In this document: one piece after another, positions 7,814-16,915 of the stretch
Numbering within the stretch: position 1 is the first letter of the stretch
Layout of the letters: every line of letters starts with the position of its first letter
From: Flavobacteriaceae bacterium CP2B
GTDB lineage: Bacteria; Bacteroidota; Bacteroidia; Flavobacteriales; Flavobacteriaceae
NCBI GenBank assembly: GCA_001683825.1
Contig: LXTR01000012.1
Span: 1-64,000, forward strand
DNA: 64,000 nucleotides
Direction: 5' to 3'
Notes under the pieces: model-generated
Seen by the model: only the letters and a program-made list of their open reading frames with translations
What the model was told of the DNA's origin: nothing
Database searches by the model: none
Position numbers and translations under genes: made by a program

Positions 7814-8974
7814 ATGGAAGGTTTTCCCTTGCAACTCGCTAGAAAACTCTCGGAAAGGGAGGCGATGAACGCCCTACGGAGCCTGAAAGGCCTGGGTGGG
7901 TTGGTTGATTTTTCCTCCAACGACTACCTGGGCCTGGCCAGGAATGAGGCCGTATCTTCCTGGGCGGGCCAGTTAGTGACCGATGCGTACCCTATGAGGA
8001 ACGGGGCCGCGGGATCGCGCCTGCTTACCGGCAACCACAAGCTATACCTGGATTTGGAGTCCCTTTTGGAACAGGTCTACGGGGCCCCGGCTTTGGTTTT
8101 TAATTCGGGATATGACGCCAACATGGGGTTCTTTGCGTCGATCCCCCAGCGGGGCGATCTGGTATTGTACGACGAGTATGTGCATGCCAGTATCCGGGAC
8201 GGTATTCGCATGGGGCTTGCAAAGGGCTATAAATTCCGGCACAATGACCTGGAGGACCTGCAGTTGCAACTAAGGCGCCATAACAAAACGGGGAATGCCG
8301 CGGAGGTCTACGTGGTTACGGAGTCGGTTTTTTCCATGGATGGGGATAGCCCGCGCCTTCATGAAATGCTGGCGTTCTGCGCGGGGCACGACTGCCGCCT
8401 GGTGGTGGATGAGGCTCACGCCCTGGGGGTTTGCGGAAAAGGCCCGGTAGGGTTGGTACAACACCTTGGCCTGGAGAAAGAGACCTTTGCCCGCATCCTA
8501 ACATTCGGCAAGGCCATGGGTGCGCATGGGGCGGCAGTGGTAGGGAGCGCCCCATTGAAGGACTACCTCGTGAATTTTGCGCGTAGCTTTGTCTACACCA
8601 CGGCCCTGCCTCCCCATGCTGTGGCGACCTTATTGGGGGCCTATCATTATATCGTTACGGAGAGTGGGAACAGGCAACAGCAGAAACTGCTGGAAAATGT
8701 GCGTTTCTTCAGGGAACAGCTTGCTTTAATGGATTTGCAGGCGTATTTTACGGATAGCCAATCGGCCATACAATGTTGCCTGCTCCCCGGGAATAGCCAT
8801 GTGAAAGAGGCCGCCGGGTACCTGCAGGGAAATGGTTTTGACGTGCGACCCATACTCTCGCCAACAGTACCGGAGGGTTCGGAGCGCTTGCGGTTTTGCC
8901 TGCACAGTTTTAACTCGGAAAATGACATTCGAGCTGTCTTAGGCCGCCTGGTGGAATTTATAAAACCCAAATGA
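7814..8974 (+). CDS. bioF: 8-amino-7-oxononanoate synthase
   Basis: 386 residues. A PLP enzyme of the alpha-oxoamine synthase family that condenses a pimeloyl thioester with L-alanine in biotin synthesis. Visible motifs: FSSNDYLGL near the N-terminus, the GSRLLTGN loop, DEAH at 199-202 and the PLP lysine K233 in TFGKAMGAHG. Full length. It is the first gene of bioF-zinc ribbon protein-bioD, overlapping the next gene by 4 nt. The family also includes 2-amino-3-ketobutyrate CoA ligase, but linkage to bioD, bioA and bioB decides for BioF. Confidence 0.93.
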   Translation: MEGFPLQLARKLSEREAMNALRSLKGLGGLVDFSSNDYLGLARNEAVSSWAGQLVTDAYPMRNGAAGSRLLTGNHKLYLDLESLLEQVYGAPALVFNSGYDANMGFFASIPQRGDLVLYDEYVHASIRDGIRMGLAKGYKFRHNDLEDLQLQLRRHNKTGNAAEVYVVTESVFSMDGDSPRLHEMLAFCAGHDCRLVVDEAHALGVCGKGPVGLVQHLGLEKETFARILTFGKAMGAHGAAVVGSAPLKDYLVNFARSFVYTTALPPHAVATLLGAYHYIVTESGNRQQQKLLENVRFFREQLALMDLQAYFTDSQSAIQCCLLPGNSHVKEAAGYLQGNGFDVRPILSPTVPEGSERLRFCLHSFNSENDIRAVLGRLVEFIKPK

Positions 8975-9360
8975 AACAGGAATTTTACACCCTTGGTGCT
9001 TTCGAATATGTGGCCGATGTGCAGATCATACGGGCCAAGCTGGAATCTGAAGGGATACCGGTATTCCTGCGCGACGAATATACCCTGAACACCGACCCGC
9101 TTATTAGCTCTGCCATAGGCGGTGTGAAACTACAGGTGTACACCCGCGACAAGGAACGGGCCACGGCCATTTATGACGATATGCGCAATTACGCCCAGGA
9201 CGCCCGGGGTAACCCCATAGTCTGCCCGAACTGCAAGGCACAGCGCTCCGAGGCCTATTACAGCAGGAAAAAGCTGCTTCATAAATTATTCCCTTTCCTG
9301 GAGCCTGTAAAGTACCGTTGCCTGAATTGTGAAATGATTACCAAACCCAGCCAGCCTTGA
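8971..9360 (+). CDS. DUF2007-type protein with C-terminal zinc ribbon
   Basis: 129 residues. The first 70 match the DUF2007 'putative signal transducing protein' fold: a ferredoxin-like domain with VADVQIIRAKLESEGIP and the GGVKLQVYTRDKERA segment. The tail has two CxxC knuckles (CPNC and CLNC), a likely zinc ribbon. Its start overlaps the bioF stop (ATGA) and its end overlaps the bioD start, so it is co-translated with biotin enzymes. No biotin role is known to me for the family. Confidence 0.8.
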   Translation: MKQEFYTLGAFEYVADVQIIRAKLESEGIPVFLRDEYTLNTDPLISSAIGGVKLQVYTRDKERATAIYDDMRNYAQDARGNPIVCPNCKAQRSEAYYSRKKLLHKLFPFLEPVKYRCLNCEMITKPSQP

Positions 9361-9974
9361 AGCGTATTTTTGTTACCGGAATCTCTACCGGGGTGGGGAA
9401 AACCATCGCTTCGGCCATCATCGCCGAATCCCTGGAGGCCGATTACTGGAAACCGGTACAGGCCGGCGACCTCGATAATTCGGATAGCCATAAGATTCGC
9501 AGGCTTATTTCGAACCCCAGGACCTCTATCCACAAAAATGCCTACGCGTTGCAAACCCCCATGAGCCCACACGCAGCCGCGGCCATTGATGGGGTTAGGG
9601 TGCGGTTGGACCTTATACAGGAACCTCAAACAGGCAACCACCTGGTCATTGAAGGGGCCGGGGGGCTACTGGTGCCATTGAACGATGAGCACACTATAAT
9701 GGACCTTATCAGGCCCAATTACAAGGTGGTGGTGGTATCCCGCCATTACCTGGGGAGTATCAACCATACGCTCCTCACCCTCGAATTACTGAAACGGAAA
9801 GGCCTGGAGGCTTTCTTGCTTTTCAGCGGGGATGAGCATCCGTCCACAGAGCAAATCATCCTGAAAAAAACCGGGGTTAGAGCACTGGGCAGGATACGGG
9901 AAGAGCCGGCATTTGACCGCACCCTGGTGAAAGCCTACGCCAGGCAGTTGTTCCCGCAACTCGATTCACTTTAG
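9357..9974 (+). CDS. bioD: Dethiobiotin synthetase
   Basis: 205 residues, starting with TTG at 9357 that overlaps the previous stop (TTGA). The P-loop is GISTGVGKT near residues 8-16, followed by the substrate loop YWKPVQAGD, and a second conserved block VIEGAGGLLVPLN. It makes dethiobiotin from 7,8-diaminopelargonate, CO2 and ATP in the cytosol. It is slightly short but has all core motifs. Its 3' end overlaps the convergent glycosyltransferase gene by 9 bp. Confidence 0.92.
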   Translation: MKRIFVTGISTGVGKTIASAIIAESLEADYWKPVQAGDLDNSDSHKIRRLISNPRTSIHKNAYALQTPMSPHAAAAIDGVRVRLDLIQEPQTGNHLVIEGAGGLLVPLNDEHTIMDLIRPNYKVVVVSRHYLGSINHTLLTLELLKRKGLEAFLLFSGDEHPSTEQIILKKTGVRALGRIREEPAFDRTLVKAYARQLFPQLDSL

Positions 9975-11450
9975 GAGCTGGTGGATTTCGGCCCTGTCCA
10001 CAAGGGCCACCACCTTGTAATGCTTTGCCAGGTAGTTCAGCATATACTGGTTTTCCGCTTCTTCTTTTTGGTCAAATATCCTGCGTTCGTAACGGGTCAC
10101 CACCACCTCAGGTTGAAGCTCCTCCATGATATACGCCAATTCTTCCATAGAGGTTTCCCTTGGGTTGCCATAGAATTTAAAAGCCTCGTCCCTGCAAAGG
10201 TTGCTGGGGTGTGTCGCCGCCCGGGTAGGGGGGCTGATGTCGAGCAGCCAGTAACCGATATGGTATTCCAGGAAGAAGACAGGTTGAGACGCCATGTGAT
10301 GTTCAAGGAGGTAGGCAGGTACGCTAAATCCTTCCCCATTGTAAAAGGTCCCCCGTTCCAATTTGTGGCGTGCCACATCATAGTACTCCTTGTAGCTTTC
10401 CAATGGCAAGAGCAAGAGCAGCAGCAGCAGCGGGCGCCAACGCCTGGAAATGGGGGGGACTGCCTTGATCAGGACCATCGCGAACAGGACCAGAAAAGCC
10501 GGGTGGAATTGGATCAGGTAATGCCCGTTCACCCGCCCGCCCTTGATAAACGACAACACCACGCCTATGACGGCCAGGCTTAACAGCTGTACCCCCGGGT
10601 CTTTAAACGAGAGCCATTTTTTCCTGGCACTCAGGAAAAAGAAAAAGCCTGTGATAAGTACGATGGGGGCCATCTTTATAACGGAATAGCGCCGGGTACC
10701 GGTATATTCCAGGGGCGCGAGTACCACTGAATTCCACCAAAGCACGGATTGGCCTTCCAACGCATAGGGTAGCCAGGTGAGCAATACCACCAGCAAAACC
10801 CCACTCCCAAACAATAGCGCCTTTAAGATCCCTTTCGTGTATTGTTTGGTGGCGTATTCCTCGTAGAGCAGGAAAAGGGCGAGCAAAGCCACCGCGTAAG
10901 CAAGGTTGATCTTTGTCATTACCGCCAGCCCCATGAGCAAACCCGCCCCCAGAATTGTCCTGTAGTCCCTTTTTCGAATAAGCAGGGTCAGGCCCGGCAT
11001 GAAATAGAGCATGCTCAGGTGTTCAGACATCACCCCTTGCAGGCTGCCGAAAAGGCTTAAGAGGCTGACAACACTCAGGGCAGCCCAAAACCCCAGCGGC
11101 CTGGAATGCATCTGCTTACCGATGAGGTAGGTGCAAAAAGCGGTGATGGCAACAACCAGTACACCAACCAGTCTTATGGCGATGAAGCTTTTACCAAAGA
11201 GGTAGATCATCCCGGCGAAAAAAAGGAATACCAGGGGCGGTTTCAGGTCCCAGAGTTCCGTATAGGGCAAATGCCCGTTTACCCAGGACTGCCCCATCAG
11301 GATAAAGGTACTTTCGTCCCGGTCTATATAATCCCTGAAAAAAAAGGGAAAGCGTATAAGAAAGGCAAGCAGGCCCAGGACCAGGAATGCCGTCCTGTCC
11401 TTTAGGCCGTTGGCCCCGGGGGATAATGTTTGTAGCAAGCTGTTCCGCAT
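9966..11450 (-). CDS. Membrane glycosyltransferase, ArnT/PMT family
   Basis: About 494 residues with roughly 10-12 transmembrane helices. The first periplasmic loop has DYIDRDESTF and then WDLKPPLVF, the acidic-residue loop typical of lipid-dependent C-type (GT-83/39-like) glycosyltransferases that take sugars from polyprenyl phosphate. A soluble C-terminal part follows. I chose the ATG at 11450 because it precedes the first helix closely; a start 33 bp upstream is possible. Acceptor and sugar are unknown. It sits antisense between bioD and bioA and shares 9 bp of 3' end with bioD. Confidence 0.82.
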   Translation of the reverse strand: MRNSLLQTLSPGANGLKDRTAFLVLGLLAFLIRFPFFFRDYIDRDESTFILMGQSWVNGHLPYTELWDLKPPLVFLFFAGMIYLFGKSFIAIRLVGVLVVAITAFCTYLIGKQMHSRPLGFWAALSVVSLLSLFGSLQGVMSEHLSMLYFMPGLTLLIRKRDYRTILGAGLLMGLAVMTKINLAYAVALLALFLLYEEYATKQYTKGILKALLFGSGVLLVVLLTWLPYALEGQSVLWWNSVVLAPLEYTGTRRYSVIKMAPIVLITGFFFFLSARKKWLSFKDPGVQLLSLAVIGVVLSFIKGGRVNGHYLIQFHPAFLVLFAMVLIKAVPPISRRWRPLLLLLLLLPLESYKEYYDVARHKLERGTFYNGEGFSVPAYLLEHHMASQPVFFLEYHIGYWLLDISPPTRAATHPSNLCRDEAFKFYGNPRETSMEELAYIMEELQPEVVVTRYERRIFDQKEEAENQYMLNYLAKHYKVVALVDRAEIHQLLK

Positions 11451-11592
11451 AGTAAGGCTCCGTCCCTGCTTATAACATCCCATGCACTGGCCTTGGCCAA
11501 GATGGGTTTAAGGAGGGCAAACAGGACCGTAAGATATAAATTTAACAAGGATACGGGCAAGGATTGGCCCCTGCCATCAACTAATTATTTCC

Positions 11593-11600
11593 CATCTTTG
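11593..11600 (+). promoter_or_regulatory. -7 box of bioA
   Basis: CATCTTTG, one base off TAnnTTTG, lies 25 bp before the preferred TTG start of bioA. Because transcription would begin about 11607, in-frame starts further upstream are unlikely. Confidence 0.5.
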
Positions 11601-11624
11601 CAGCACAAACCAAAAAGTACCTGC

Positions 11625-12908
11625 TTGAACCCACCAACCCGACATACCTTAAAGGATCGAGACAGCAAGTATGTGTGGCACCCCCTCACACAACATAAAC
11701 TGCATCCCCACGCCATGCCGATCGCACGGGCGGAGGGCGCTTTGTTGTTTGATGAGGACGGCAAAAGCTATGTGGATGCCATTGCGTCCTGGTATACCTG
11801 TATGTACGGCCATTGCCACCCCTATATCCTGGAACAGGTGGGCCAGCAAATGCAGCGGCTGGACCAGGTGGTTTTCAGCGGTTTTACACACCAGCCCGCG
11901 GTAGACCTGGCCGAAGCCCTCATCGACATACTTCCATTCGGACAGCAAAAGGTCTTTTATTCGGATAATGGCTCCACTGCTGTGGAGATAGGGATCAAAA
12001 TGGCACTGCAATACCATGCGAACCGGGGGGAGAAACGCCCGGTATTACTCGCGTTCGAGAATGGATTTCACGGCGATACCTTCGGTGCCATGTCGGTTTC
12101 CGGTTTGTCGGTTTACAACGGTCCTTTTGAAGCGTATTTTTTGCAGGTAGAACGTATACCCGTTCCGCAAGAGGATACGGTAGATACCCTGATAGGCCGG
12201 TTGGAAGAGCGCCTTGCCAAAAAGGATGTGGCCGGCTTTATCTATGAACCCCTGGTACAGGGGGCCGCTGCCATGAAGATGCATTCGGCCACAGGGCTCG
12301 ATAAACTCCTGGCCCTGATGCGTACCCATGGCGTGCTTACCATTGCCGATGAGGTGATGACCGGATTTGGTAAAACAGCAGCCTATTTTGCCTCAGACCA
12401 CCTGCAGACCAAACCCGATATCATCTGCCTCTCCAAGGCCCTCACTGCAGGGTTGGTTCCCATGGCGGTCACCAGTTGCAGCCAGCAGGTATACGATGCC
12501 TTTTACAGCGATGAACTGGCCAAGGGATTGTTCCATGGCCATACCTACACGGCCAATCCGCTTGCCTGTACCGCGGCCCTTGCCGGGATTAAGCTGTTAC
12601 GCTCAGAGGAAACCTGGGGCCAGATCCGCCGTATTGAAACCGCCCACCGACGTTTTGATGACACCATCCGTTCCCACCAAAAGGTTCGGAGCACACGCCA
12701 GTGTGGCGTAATCTATGCCCTGGATCTGGATATCGACATGGAACGTTACGGGAATTTAAGAGACCGCTTATACCGGTATTTTATGGAACAAGGCGTATTT
12801 TTGAGGCCCCTGGGCAATACCATTTATGCCCTGCCGCCCTACTGCATCTCTGAGGCCCAGCTACAAAAGGTATATGATAGTATTGCAAGTGTATTAGAAA
12901 CCCTATAG
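11625..12908 (+). CDS. bioA: Adenosylmethionine-8-amino-7-oxononanoate aminotransferase
   Basis: About 427 residues. A class III PLP aminotransferase converting KAPA to DAPA with SAM as amino donor. The BioA hallmark YVWHPLTQHK is near the N-terminus. Other motifs are DNGSTAVEIGIKMA, DEVMTGFGKTG-like DEVMTGFGKTA, the PLP lysine in ICLSKALTAG and HGHTYTANPLAC. I place the start at TTG 11625, just before LKDRDSKYVWHP, because the upstream frame (to 11493) is unconserved and lies above the likely promoter. It is followed after 6 bp by the ketosynthase gene. Confidence 0.92.
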   Translation: MNPPTRHTLKDRDSKYVWHPLTQHKLHPHAMPIARAEGALLFDEDGKSYVDAIASWYTCMYGHCHPYILEQVGQQMQRLDQVVFSGFTHQPAVDLAEALIDILPFGQQKVFYSDNGSTAVEIGIKMALQYHANRGEKRPVLLAFENGFHGDTFGAMSVSGLSVYNGPFEAYFLQVERIPVPQEDTVDTLIGRLEERLAKKDVAGFIYEPLVQGAAAMKMHSATGLDKLLALMRTHGVLTIADEVMTGFGKTAAYFASDHLQTKPDIICLSKALTAGLVPMAVTSCSQQVYDAFYSDELAKGLFHGHTYTANPLACTAALAGIKLLRSEETWGQIRRIETAHRRFDDTIRSHQKVRSTRQCGVIYALDLDIDMERYGNLRDRLYRYFMEQGVFLRPLGNTIYALPPYCISEAQLQKVYDSIASVLETL

Positions 12909-12914
12909 CCATCC

Positions 12915-14084
12915 TTGAAAACACCCATCAGTATTACCGCTATTGCCTCTGTTTCACCCCTGGGGGCTTCCCTCTCCGAGGCGTGGGATTCCTATAAGGA
13001 CCCCTCGTCCTTCTTGTCGCCCAGAGATTTTGAATCCCATAAGGAATGGGTGGGGTCCCTGCCTGCGAGGCTGCAGAAACCCCTGTCGGCATTGGCAGAA
13101 GAACAGCCCATGTACCGCGATCTCGACGATAGTGTTACCTATGCCCTCCTTGCGGCCCGCCTGGCCCTGGAAATGGCTGGCTGGAAGAAGGGCGCCAATT
13201 TCGGGATCAACATAGGATCTTCCCGGGGGGCGACCGGCTTGTTTGAAAAATACCATGGGGAATACCTGAAAGAACAGCGCTGTTCCGTACTTTCATCGCC
13301 AACCACCACCTTGGGCAATATTTCTTCCTGGGTGGCGCATGACCTGCAGGCGCAGGGCCCCGATATTTCCCACTCCATTACCTGTTCAACCGCCCTGCAT
13401 GCATTGCTCAATGGCATCGCCTGGATCAGCAGTGGGATGGCCCAAAAGTTCATCGTGGGCGGGAGCGAGGCCCCGTTAACACCCTTTACCATTGCCCAGA
13501 TGCGTGCATTGAAGATCTATGCCGATGCCCCGGGAACAGGGGTATCAGACTTTCCCTGCAGGGCCCTCGACCTTACAAAGGCCAGGAATTGCATGGTCCT
13601 GGGCGAAGGAGCATCCATGGCGTGCCTTCAAGCCGGCCTTACAGATTCGTCCCTTGCGGTCGTCGAAGGGATCGGCTACGCTACCGAACCACTGGAGCAC
13701 AACGTTTCCCTGTCATCCGAGGCACTGTGTTTCCAGCGCTCCATGCGCATGGCCCTGGGAGAAGTAGATCCGGGTACCATAGACGCCGTAGTCCTCCATG
13801 CCCCGGGTACCGTCAAAGGCGACCTGGCGGAATACCGGGCCATAGAAAGGGTATTTGGCCCGCGACTTCCCGCCCTTACCACCAATAAATGGAAGATTGG
13901 GCATACCTTTGGGGCATCGGGCATGCTCAGTGTGGAAATGGCCGTATTGATGCTGCTGCGCCAAGAGTTTATAGGCTCGCCCTTTTATGGCAATGATGCC
14001 CCCCCAGACGCTGTAAACAGGGTCATGGTAAATGCGGTGGGTTTTGGGGGCAATGCCGTGAGCATCCTGTTAAAACGATGTTAG
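12915..14084 (+). CDS. Beta-ketoacyl-ACP synthase-like protein in the biotin locus
   Basis: 389 residues, TTG start 6 bp after bioA. It has the thiolase fold with a complete KAS I/II-type Cys-His-His set: C157 in TCSTALHA, H295 in LHAPGTVKGD and H330 in KWKIGHTFGASG. It is shorter than FabF (about 410) and diverged at the N-terminus. Position between bioA and bioB suggests it makes or extends the pimeloyl precursor, a task done elsewhere by BioC/BioH or by BioZ. That is inference; it could also be an unrelated fatty-acid enzyme that hitch-hikes in the operon. Confidence 0.85.
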   Translation: MKTPISITAIASVSPLGASLSEAWDSYKDPSSFLSPRDFESHKEWVGSLPARLQKPLSALAEEQPMYRDLDDSVTYALLAARLALEMAGWKKGANFGINIGSSRGATGLFEKYHGEYLKEQRCSVLSSPTTTLGNISSWVAHDLQAQGPDISHSITCSTALHALLNGIAWISSGMAQKFIVGGSEAPLTPFTIAQMRALKIYADAPGTGVSDFPCRALDLTKARNCMVLGEGASMACLQAGLTDSSLAVVEGIGYATEPLEHNVSLSSEALCFQRSMRMALGEVDPGTIDAVVLHAPGTVKGDLAEYRAIERVFGPRLPALTTNKWKIGHTFGASGMLSVEMAVLMLLRQEFIGSPFYGNDAPPDAVNRVMVNAVGFGGNAVSILLKRC

Positions 14085-14153
14085 GCAGCTACCCGGGCGG
14101 TACGTGCGTTTGTAATTTGCCGCCCATTCTTGGAATTTATAAGGAGAATCGTC

Positions 14154-14161
14154 TATTTTTG
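14154..14161 (+). promoter_or_regulatory. -7 box of bioB
   Basis: TATTTTTG matches TAnnTTTG 19 bp before the bioB ATG, with CTTGG about 20 bp further upstream as a possible -33 element. bioB can thus be transcribed separately from bioA. Confidence 0.55.
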
Positions 14162-14180
14162 ATACTTAAACCATCCCCAT

Positions 14181-15281
14181 ATGAGCGAGGAGAGACATAA
14201 CTGGACCCAGGAAGAGATCCTTGATATTTATAACCGTCCCATGATGGAGTTGTTATATGAGGCGGCTACGGTTCACCGGGCATACCATGACCCGAACACC
14301 GTCCAGGTGTCTACGTTGCTATCCATTAAAACCGGGGGCTGCCCGGAGGATTGTGGCTACTGCCCCCAGGCGGCACGGTACCATACCGATATAGAAGGGA
14401 ACGACCTCATGACGGTGCCCCAGGTAAAGGCCCAGGCGCTGCGGGCCAAAGCCTCGGGAAGTTCCAGGGTCTGTATGGGCGCTGCGTGGAGGAATGTAAA
14501 GGACGGCCCGGAATTCGACCAGGTACTGGAGATGGTCCGTACCATCAACAAGCTGGATATGGAAGTTTGTTGTACACTTGGAATGCTGACCGAAAACCAG
14601 GCACAGCGCCTTGCCGAGGCAGGCCTGTATGCCTACAACCACAACCTGGATACTTCAGAGGATTATTATAAGGATGTGATTTCTACCCGGGCGTTTAAAG
14701 ACCGCCTGGATACCATTGACAATGTTCGCAAGAGCAATGTAACCGTATGCAGTGGTGGTATTATCGGGATGGGTGAAAGCCTCAAGGACCGTGCGGGCAT
14801 GCTCGTGGCCCTATCGACCCTGAACCCCCAGCCGGAATCGGTGCCTATTAACGCCCTGGTGGCGGTTGAAGGTACCCCAATGGAAGATATGGAACCTGTA
14901 CCCATCTGGGATATGGTCCGTATGGTGGCTACCACCCGGATCGTCATGCCAAAAACCCAGGTGCGACTGAGTGCCGGGCGTACGGGAATGAGCCGGGAAG
15001 GGCAGGCCCTCTGCTTCTTTGCCGGGGCCAATTCTATCTTTGCGGGCGATAAATTGTTGACCACCCCTAACCCGGATGTGGGTGAGGACATGGAGATGTT
15101 CAGGATGCTGGGCCTTACCCCCCAAAAGGCATTTGTAAAGGCACCCCAGCCCAAGACCGTAGAATCTGGGGAATCTGCCCTGCGCCCACTGGGAGAAAAA
15201 CCCCGTTGGACGCGCCCGGGACACAGTATCGAACGGAACGAAGCAGCTACTGCCAGGACCAGGCATGGGGACCCTTCCTAA
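14181..15281 (+). CDS. bioB: Biotin synthase
   Basis: 366 residues. A radical SAM enzyme that inserts sulfur into dethiobiotin. The [4Fe-4S] motif is C54-P-E-D-C58-G-Y-C61. Further conserved blocks are [37 protein letters not shown] and [24 protein letters not shown], which contains the [2Fe-2S] arginine. The core ends near residue 320. A 45-residue polar, proline-rich tail follows that I cannot assign and is longer than in E. coli BioB (346 aa). It has its own candidate promoter. Confidence 0.95.
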   Translation: MSEERHNWTQEEILDIYNRPMMELLYEAATVHRAYHDPNTVQVSTLLSIKTGGCPEDCGYCPQAARYHTDIEGNDLMTVPQVKAQALRAKASGSSRVCMGAAWRNVKDGPEFDQVLEMVRTINKLDMEVCCTLGMLTENQAQRLAEAGLYAYNHNLDTSEDYYKDVISTRAFKDRLDTIDNVRKSNVTVCSGGIIGMGESLKDRAGMLVALSTLNPQPESVPINALVAVEGTPMEDMEPVPIWDMVRMVATTRIVMPKTQVRLSAGRTGMSREGQALCFFAGANSIFAGDKLLTTPNPDVGEDMEMFRMLGLTPQKAFVKAPQPKTVESGESALRPLGEKPRWTRPGHSIERNEAATARTRHGDPS

Positions 15282-15321
15282 GCCAATGCCCTTGTATCCA
15301 AACGAGATTCTATAGGTTTTT

Positions 15322-15329
15322 TACCTTTG
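15322..15329 (+). promoter_or_regulatory. -7 box of the cupin-like gene
   Basis: TACCTTTG matches the consensus exactly, 27 bp before the TTG start of the next gene. Confidence 0.55.
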
Positions 15330-15356
15330 ATCAGTACTTAATTAACCATTGGAGTA

Positions 15357-16226
15357 TTGAAACTTCAGGAGATAGACAGAGTTGACCGCCTTAGTAAAGA
15401 GGAATTCCTCGAACGCTATTACAAACCGCAGCTACCTGTGGTAATGGAGCGACAGGTGGCGGATTGGCCCGCGTTCGGAAAATGGAACCTGGAATATATA
15501 AGGGACGTGGCCGGTGACCGGGTGGTCCCGCTCTATGACAACCGGCCGGTTGATCACAAGGATGGCTTTAACCAACCGCATGCCCGTATGCGGCTCTCTG
15601 AGTACATAGACCTGCTTAAAAGGGAACCGACCAAGTACCGTATCTTCCTTTGGAACATTCTTAAGGAAGTCCCCGGATTACAGGACGATTTTAACTACCC
15701 CGATTTGGGGCTCCCCATCCTTAAGAGCCTTCCCATGCTCTTCTTTGGAGGGACGGATTCCTATACGTTTATGCATTATGATATCGACCTGGGCAATATC
15801 TTCCATTACCATTTTGAGGGAAAAAAGGAATGCATCCTGTTTTCACAATCAGAGACCCGATACCTCTACAAGGTCCCGCATTCACTTATCACGCATGAAA
15901 GTATTGACTTTTCGAACCCCGACCTGGACCGATGGCCGGCCCTCAACCATGTAAAGGGCTTCCGGACCCAGTTGAACCACGGAGAGGTATTATACATGCC
16001 CGAAGGTTACTGGCATTATATGCGGTATATCAGCCCGGGGTTTTCCATGAGCCACAGGGCCATTGCCCGAAACCCCAGGAACCTGGCCAAAGCGCTGTAC
16101 AATGTAGTGGTGATGCGCTATTATGACAATATGATGCGAAAGATCAAGGGCAGGGAATGGATAGAGTGGAAAAACCGGGAGGCGATTGATCGGACGCACA
16201 GGCTGCTGCAAAAAAGTCACTCCTGA
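15357..16226 (+). CDS. Cupin-like/JmjC-fold oxygenase-like protein
   Basis: 289 residues, TTG start. Belongs to the Cupin_8 (JmjC-like) family of Fe(II)/2-oxoglutarate oxygenases. The N-terminus has the typical PVVMERQVADWPAFGKW. Candidate iron ligands are H140-Y-D142 and H220 (PEGYWHYM), with the KKECILF strand between. Such proteins hydroxylate protein or small-molecule substrates. The target is not known. It stands alone between bioB and the convergent recX gene and need not relate to biotin. Confidence 0.8.
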   Translation: MKLQEIDRVDRLSKEEFLERYYKPQLPVVMERQVADWPAFGKWNLEYIRDVAGDRVVPLYDNRPVDHKDGFNQPHARMRLSEYIDLLKREPTKYRIFLWNILKEVPGLQDDFNYPDLGLPILKSLPMLFFGGTDSYTFMHYDIDLGNIFHYHFEGKKECILFSQSETRYLYKVPHSLITHESIDFSNPDLDRWPALNHVKGFRTQLNHGEVLYMPEGYWHYMRYISPGFSMSHRAIARNPRNLAKALYNVVVMRYYDNMMRKIKGREWIEWKNREAIDRTHRLLQKSHS

Positions 16227-16405
16227 AGCGGGCAGAGTTAGCTGTCCACGGGCTGGATATCCCTCCCTGTACCAAATCCGGAAGCGGCCTTGCAGCACAT
16301 GAAAGAGGCAAGAGCCAGCACCGTTGTCCCACCTCAGGAAACAACAAAAGAGATCTCCCGCAGAAGACAGGGAAGGCCCCATCGGATTGCCCCCTAAAAC
16401 CGGGT
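16227..16405. other. Convergent intergenic gap, nothing recognised
   Basis: 180 bp between two convergent genes. There is no T-run terminator, repeat or plausible short gene that I can support. Confidence 0.4.
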
Positions 16406-16915
16406 TTACCCTACCAGTTCATGCACTTTCTGGTATACTTTATCGGTTTCCCAACCCCGGTATAACAGGTAATCGGCCAGTTTCCGCTTGCGTTTCAATG
16501 GATCCTTTTCTTTGATCTGCCCCAGCCGTTTGACCGCCAGTTCATGCAGGGTGTCTTCATAGGCTTCTTCGCCCAACTCCTCCAGGGCAGCCCGGATGTT
16601 GTACGCCGAGATCTCACGAAGTTCCAATTCTCGGATAATCCGGGTTTTACCCCATTTCTTCTGATGGAATTTCCCCCGGGCAAAAGCACGTGAAAAGCGC
16701 TCCTCATTCAGGAAATCGTTCTGTATGAGGTGCCCCACAATCGATGCGATGGCCTCGGGGATCATGTGCATGCCAACCAGTTTCCTGGTAACATCCCGGT
16801 GACAACGCTCCTGGTAGGCGCAATAGCGCTCCATCTTCCTTTTGGCTTCGGTAAGGGTATAGGCCTTTCTGTGTCTTTCCATCGCTTCTTTCCTCTGTTC
16901 TATGGTATTTCCCAT
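16406..16915 (-). CDS. recX: Regulatory protein RecX
   Basis: 169 residues, nearly all helix, built of three-helix repeats. Diagnostic pieces are the YTLTEAKRKMERYCAYQERC opening, FLNEERFSRAFARGKF in the middle and a third repeat RGWETDKVYQKVHEL at the end. RecX binds RecA filaments and limits recombinase activity. recA is not in the window. The start overlaps the end of the glycoside hydrolase gene by 16 bp; the downstream ATG of MERHRKAYTL is an alternative. Confidence 0.87.
   Translation of the reverse strand: MGNTIEQRKEAMERHRKAYTLTEAKRKMERYCAYQERCHRDVTRKLVGMHMIPEAIASIVGHLIQNDFLNEERFSRAFARGKFHQKKWGKTRIIRELELREISAYNIRAALEELGEEAYEDTLHELAVKRLGQIKEKDPLKRKRKLADYLLYRGWETDKVYQKVHELVG

Noticed and set aside
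14141-14146. AAGGAG upstream of bioB, looking like a Shine-Dalgarno site
   Set aside because: It is about 35 bp from the ATG and above the likely transcription start, so it cannot serve as a ribosome binding site.
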